This document shows, piece by piece, positions 31,447 to 34,283 of a stretch of DNA of 34,283 nt (position 1 is its first letter; the number at the start of each line of letters is the position of its first letter). Source of the DNA: an uncultured Collinsella sp. (lineage in GTDB: Bacteria; Actinomycetota; Coriobacteriia; Coriobacteriales; Coriobacteriaceae); assembly GCA_958427355.1 (NCBI GenBank), contig CAUACA010000022.1, forward strand, positions 1 to 34,283, read 5' to 3'. The translations under genes and the position numbers were made by a program. A model generated the notes under the pieces. It ran no database searches, was not told the DNA's origin, and saw only the letters and a list, made by a program, of their open reading frames with translations.

Positions 31447-32457
31447 ATGGCTCGCGAGAGTGCTCGTTCTAAGGATACGGCTAAGCCTGGCATCAAGGAA
31501 GTTGCGGCGGTGGCGGGGGTTTCGCCTACTACGGTATCTCGCGTGCTTAATAATCGCGGCTATATTAGCCAAGAGACCCGCGATAAGGTCCATGCCGCGA
31601 TGAAGCGCATCAACTATACGCCCAACGATATCGCCCGTGCCATGCTCAACGGTCGCCTGAATCTTATCGGTATGATCGTCCCCTATGTCAGCAGTCCGTT
31701 TCATGCCCAAGTGGTTCAAGTCATTGAGCATACCCTGGCCGAAAACGGTTTTAAGATGCTGCTGTGCAATAGCGCCAATCGACCCGAGCTTGAGCGCTCT
31801 TATATCGACATGCTTCGACGCAATATGGTTGATGGCGTCATCGTCAACTCGCTTAATATCGGTGCCGAGGCGTATGCCGAGATGGGCTTGAGTCTGGTTG
31901 GTATCGACTGCGACCTTGGCGAAGCCTCTGTTCAGATTGCGAGCGACAGCTATAGCATCGGCGAACTTGCCACGCGTCGCCTGATCGATGACGGATGTTC
32001 ACGCATCCTGTGCCTGCGCAGCAATAGCCGCATGCGCATGCCTGCCAATAAGCGTACCGATGCCTACCTCGATGTTGTTGAGCAGGCCGGTTTGCCCGCG
32101 CTTGTCCGTGAGGTTGAGTTCGTTAAGCCCGACGACGAAAAGAGCGCGGTCGTTGCGAAGATCCTCGATGAGAACCCCGATATTGACGGCATCTTTGCGG
32201 GAGACGACACGATGGCGGCTATCTGTCTTAACGTGATGAAGCAGCGCGGCTTGAGCGCTCCGGGCGATATTAAGGTCGTGGGCGCGGATGGTGCCCGCCG
32301 CACTATGACGTTTATGCCTGACTTAACAACCGTACGCCAAGATATCGATCGCATCGGAGAGCTCGCGGCGCAATCCATCATTGCTCTTATTAACGGCGAA
32401 AAGCCCGAATCGAATATCAAGCTCCCCGTTGAACTCATTGAGGGTAAAACCGCGTAG
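31447..32457 (+). CDS. LacI-family regulator of the GH32/PTS unit
   Basis: This 336-residue regulator has a LacI helix-turn-helix at about residues 17-40 (IKEVAAVAGVSPTTVSRVLNN), the hinge motif NDIARAMLNGR, and a sugar-binding effector domain ending with GDIKVVGADGARRTM and TTVRQDIDRIGELAAQSI. ATG at 31447 is chosen over 31426 because GGGGGAGG precedes it. Four similar operators lie before this gene and before the GH32 gene, so it very likely represses both itself and the fructoside unit. ScrR or a related fructoside repressor is the nearest idea; the effector is unknown. Confidence 0.87.
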   Translation: MARESARSKDTAKPGIKEVAAVAGVSPTTVSRVLNNRGYISQETRDKVHAAMKRINYTPNDIARAMLNGRLNLIGMIVPYVSSPFHAQVVQVIEHTLAENGFKMLLCNSANRPELERSYIDMLRRNMVDGVIVNSLNIGAEAYAEMGLSLVGIDCDLGEASVQIASDSYSIGELATRRLIDDGCSRILCLRSNSRMRMPANKRTDAYLDVVEQAGLPALVREVEFVKPDDEKSAVVAKILDENPDIDGIFAGDDTMAAICLNVMKQRGLSAPGDIKVVGADGARRTMTFMPDLTTVRQDIDRIGELAAQSIIALINGEKPESNIKLPVELIEGKTA

Positions 32458-32510
32458 TTCATCCCGTGCCAAAAGAATTCCTCAAACACCTCTGATGACC
32501 GTTCGCCGGC

Positions 32511-32598
32511 ATATGTCAACCGTTTGCCGACGACTGGAACTGCGAAAAGACGTATTGGTGTGAAAACGTTTGACATATGAAAACGATTGACATATCTT
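32511..32598 (+). promoter_or_regulatory. GH32 promoter with three LacI-type operators
   Basis: TTGACA (32570-32575) and TATCTT (32593-32598) are spaced by 17 bases. TGAAAACGTTTGACATAT (32561-32578) covers the -35 and TGAAAACGATTGACATAT (32578-32595) covers the -10; they are head-to-tail with a 17-base period. A third site, ATATGTCAACCGTTTGC (32511-32527), lies inverted upstream. Repression by the LacI-type product of the preceding gene is expected. AGAAAGGA follows as RBS. Confidence 0.8.
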
Positions 32599-32641
32599 GC
32601 AGTTGTACCGAGTTAGTATCTCGTGAGAAAGGAAGTCTCGG

Positions 32642-34024
32642 ATGCACAAGGTGTATTACCAGCCTGAGGGAATTTGGGTAGGCGACATCATGCCGTACGG
32701 CGAGGACGGCACGTTCTATCTCTATCATCAGCGTGACACGCGAAACCCCGGACCTTTCGGAGAGCCGTTTGGCTGGGCACTCGCGACAACCAAGGACTTC
32801 GTCAATTACAAAGACTTTGGCGAGAGCCTTGAGCGTGGCGGCGACGAGGAAGTCGACCAGTATGTTTATGCCGGCACGGTGTTTAAGGTGGGCGACAAGT
32901 ACCATGCGCTCTACACTGGTTGCAATCGCGATAAGGTCAAGGCACGCTTGATGAAGCAGGTTCTTCTTCACGCAACGAGTGACGACGCCGTCAAGTGGGA
33001 GAAGAACATCGCCGAGACGCTGCTTCCGCCCCAGGAGGGTTACGATGACCGCAACTGGCGCGATCCCTTTGTGCTTTGGGATGAGGAGAACGAAGAGTAC
33101 ATGCTCATCCTCGGCACGCGTGTGGGCGAGGACAAGCGTCTGATGACCGGTCGTCTGGTCAAGTTCACCTCCAAGGACCTGGATACCTGGGAGTTCCAGG
33201 GCGACTGGTGGAATCCGGGCCTGTACACCATGTTCGAGATGCCTGATCTCTTTAAGATGGGCGACTGGTGGTATCTGGTGTTCTCCGAGTACAGTGATGG
33301 CAACAAGACCCGTTACCGCATGTCTCGCTCTATCAACGGTCCTTGGATCACTCCTGCGGACGATTCCTTCGATGGCCGCGCGTACTATGCCGCGCGTACC
33401 GCATTTGATGGTGAGCGCCGCGTTCTCTTTGGTTGGGTTCCTACGCGTGACGAGGGCGGTGACCCCAGCTCTTACCTGTGGGGTGGCACCTTTATGCCCC
33501 TCGAGATCGTTCAGCGTGCCGACGGAACGCTCGGCACCAAGCTCCCCGACAGCATGCTTGGCGCCTTTGGCGAGGGCAAGGCTGTCGAGACCTTTGAGCT
33601 TTCCTGCGAGTCGGGCAAGGTCGAGCAGGTGCTCGCCGCGGATGCCGGCTCCACCTACTTGCTCGATGCCGACATTGAGCTCGGCGGTAACGCTGCCGGC
33701 TTCTCGGTCAAGTTCGCCGAGGACGCCGAGACTGGTCTTGCCTATGAGTTCCGCGCCAACCTGCGCGAGGGCAAGCTCGAGTTCACGCCGGCTCCCCAGT
33801 ACCCGTGGTTCCAGGTCAACAACATGGGCCTCGAGCGTCCGTTGTTCTTTAAGGGCGAGGGCACTCACCATGTGCGTCTGGTCGTCGACGACGACATCGC
33901 GACCATCTTTGTCGATGATGTTGCGCTCAACGCTCGCTTCTGCAACAAGCAGGGCCAGGGTGTGGCGCTTACCGTCACCGACGGTGCGCTCAAGTGCGCA
34001 AATGCAACGATCGCGTCTCTGTAA
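32642..34024 (+). CDS. Atypical GH32-family glycoside hydrolase (beta-fructosidase-like)
   Basis: This 460-residue cytoplasmic protein (no signal peptide) has a GH32 five-blade propeller followed by a beta-sandwich domain from about residue 310. The acid residues expected for GH32 are present but in changed motifs: the nucleophile motif WMNDPNG is replaced by WVGDIMPYG (Asp15), RDP is kept in NWRDPFV (140-142), and the EC motif reads FEMPD (Glu199). It likely acts on a fructoside, perhaps phosphorylated, brought in by the PTS encoded just downstream. Sucrose-6-phosphate hydrolase function is possible but the changed motif makes ordinary invertase action uncertain; some relatives act on unusual fructosides. 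Confidence 0.75.
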   Translation: MHKVYYQPEGIWVGDIMPYGEDGTFYLYHQRDTRNPGPFGEPFGWALATTKDFVNYKDFGESLERGGDEEVDQYVYAGTVFKVGDKYHALYTGCNRDKVKARLMKQVLLHATSDDAVKWEKNIAETLLPPQEGYDDRNWRDPFVLWDEENEEYMLILGTRVGEDKRLMTGRLVKFTSKDLDTWEFQGDWWNPGLYTMFEMPDLFKMGDWWYLVFSEYSDGNKTRYRMSRSINGPWITPADDSFDGRAYYAARTAFDGERRVLFGWVPTRDEGGDPSSYLWGGTFMPLEIVQRADGTLGTKLPDSMLGAFGEGKAVETFELSCESGKVEQVLAADAGSTYLLDADIELGGNAAGFSVKFAEDAETGLAYEFRANLREGKLEFTPAPQYPWFQVNNMGLERPLFFKGEGTHHVRLVVDDDIATIFVDDVALNARFCNKQGQGVALTVTDGALKCANATIASL

Positions 34025-34069
34025 TGGCATCAAAACGTCTTATGATTTCGTAAAGGAATGGAGAGGAAC

Positions 34070-34283
34070 ATGGACTACAAAGTAGTGTCTCAGCAAGTCG
34101 TCGATAACGTCGGCGGTTTGGAGAACATCGAGGGCGCCACGCATTGCGTTACGCGTCTGCGTCTGGTGCTCAAGGATACGAGCAAGTACAACAAGGCCGA
34201 GCTCGAGAACATCGATGGCGTCAAGGGCGTGCTGTACAACAGCGGCCAGCTCATGATCATCTTCGGTACCGGTACCGTCAACA
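34070..34283 (+). CDS. PTS permease, EIIB domain of the glucose/sucrose family (partial, cut by window end)
   Basis: Only the first 71 residues are in the window. They form a PTS EIIB domain of the glucose/beta-glucoside/sucrose superfamily: Cys26 in EGATHCVTRLRL is the phosphorylation site, and IDGVKGVLYNSGQLMII-type sequence follows. EIIC, and perhaps EIIA, should lie beyond the window. GAGAGGA precedes the ATG at 34070. It is 45 bases behind the GH32 gene under the same operators, so the pair likely imports and splits one sugar. Sucrose or another fructoside is the inferred substrate. Confidence 0.88.
   Translation, partial: MDYKVVSQQVVDNVGGLENIEGATHCVTRLRLVLKDTSKYNKAELENIDGVKGVLYNSGQLMIIFGTGTVN

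Overview
The window looks like chromosomal DNA of an anaerobic, GC-rich (around 60%) gut actinobacterium of the class Coriobacteriia, most likely Collinsella. This is an inference from codon use, the fermentative gene set (pyruvate formate-lyase, flavodiiron protein, PTS, tagatose pathway) and the repeated intergenic hairpins. No rRNA, tRNA, CRISPR array, phage gene or transposase was seen.

Layout. 1-3243: a lac operon (lacA, lacB, a LacX-type epimerase, lacC) that feeds galactose-6-phosphate into the tagatose-6-phosphate pathway. 3516-4817: an AAA ATPase with a DUF4143-type C-terminus, preceded by three 33-bp tandem repeats and flanked by 39-nt direct repeats. 5128-9322: the Leloir genes galK-galT, divergent from a GalR-like LacI-family regulator across a control region with exact inverted operators. 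9452-10612: a flavodiiron protein. 10681-12677: a DeoR-family regulator divergent from a GatY/KbaY-type tagatose-bisphosphate aldolase, which supplies the step missing from the lac operon. 12903-15996: a HAD phosphatase, an AraC-family regulator and an unusual NUDIX-Vsr fusion. 16144-19120: a BceAB-type ABC transporter without its usual two-component partner. 19882-20913: DAHP synthase. 21493-26161: marR plus a heterodimeric ABC exporter. 26414-28291: a short-chain dehydrogenase and a KdgT-type permease. 28758-31146: pyruvate formate-lyase encoded as two polypeptides, with the glycyl-radical domain as a separate 83-residue protein. 31447-34283: a LacI regulator, an atypical GH32 enzyme and the start of a PTS permease, joined by four similar operators.

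The genes serve sugar capture and mixed-acid fermentation. Galactose can enter by two routes (Leloir, and PTS plus tagatose-6-phosphate). A second sugar, probably a fructoside, enters through the terminal GH32/PTS unit. Pyruvate is split by the two-part PFL.

The most unusual content is of two kinds. First, the catalytic and radical-bearing parts of PFL are split into separate genes. Second, the intergenic regions hold at least three families of complex structured elements, each present twice in this window, with conserved unpaired cores framed by helices whose bases change in a compensated way: A/B (3258-3427 and 19714-19883), C/D (12702-12853 and 31181-31285), and E1/E2, a pseudoknot (14863-14955 and 19223-19341). 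Hairpins with a shared GGACAGG-type loop form a fourth family.
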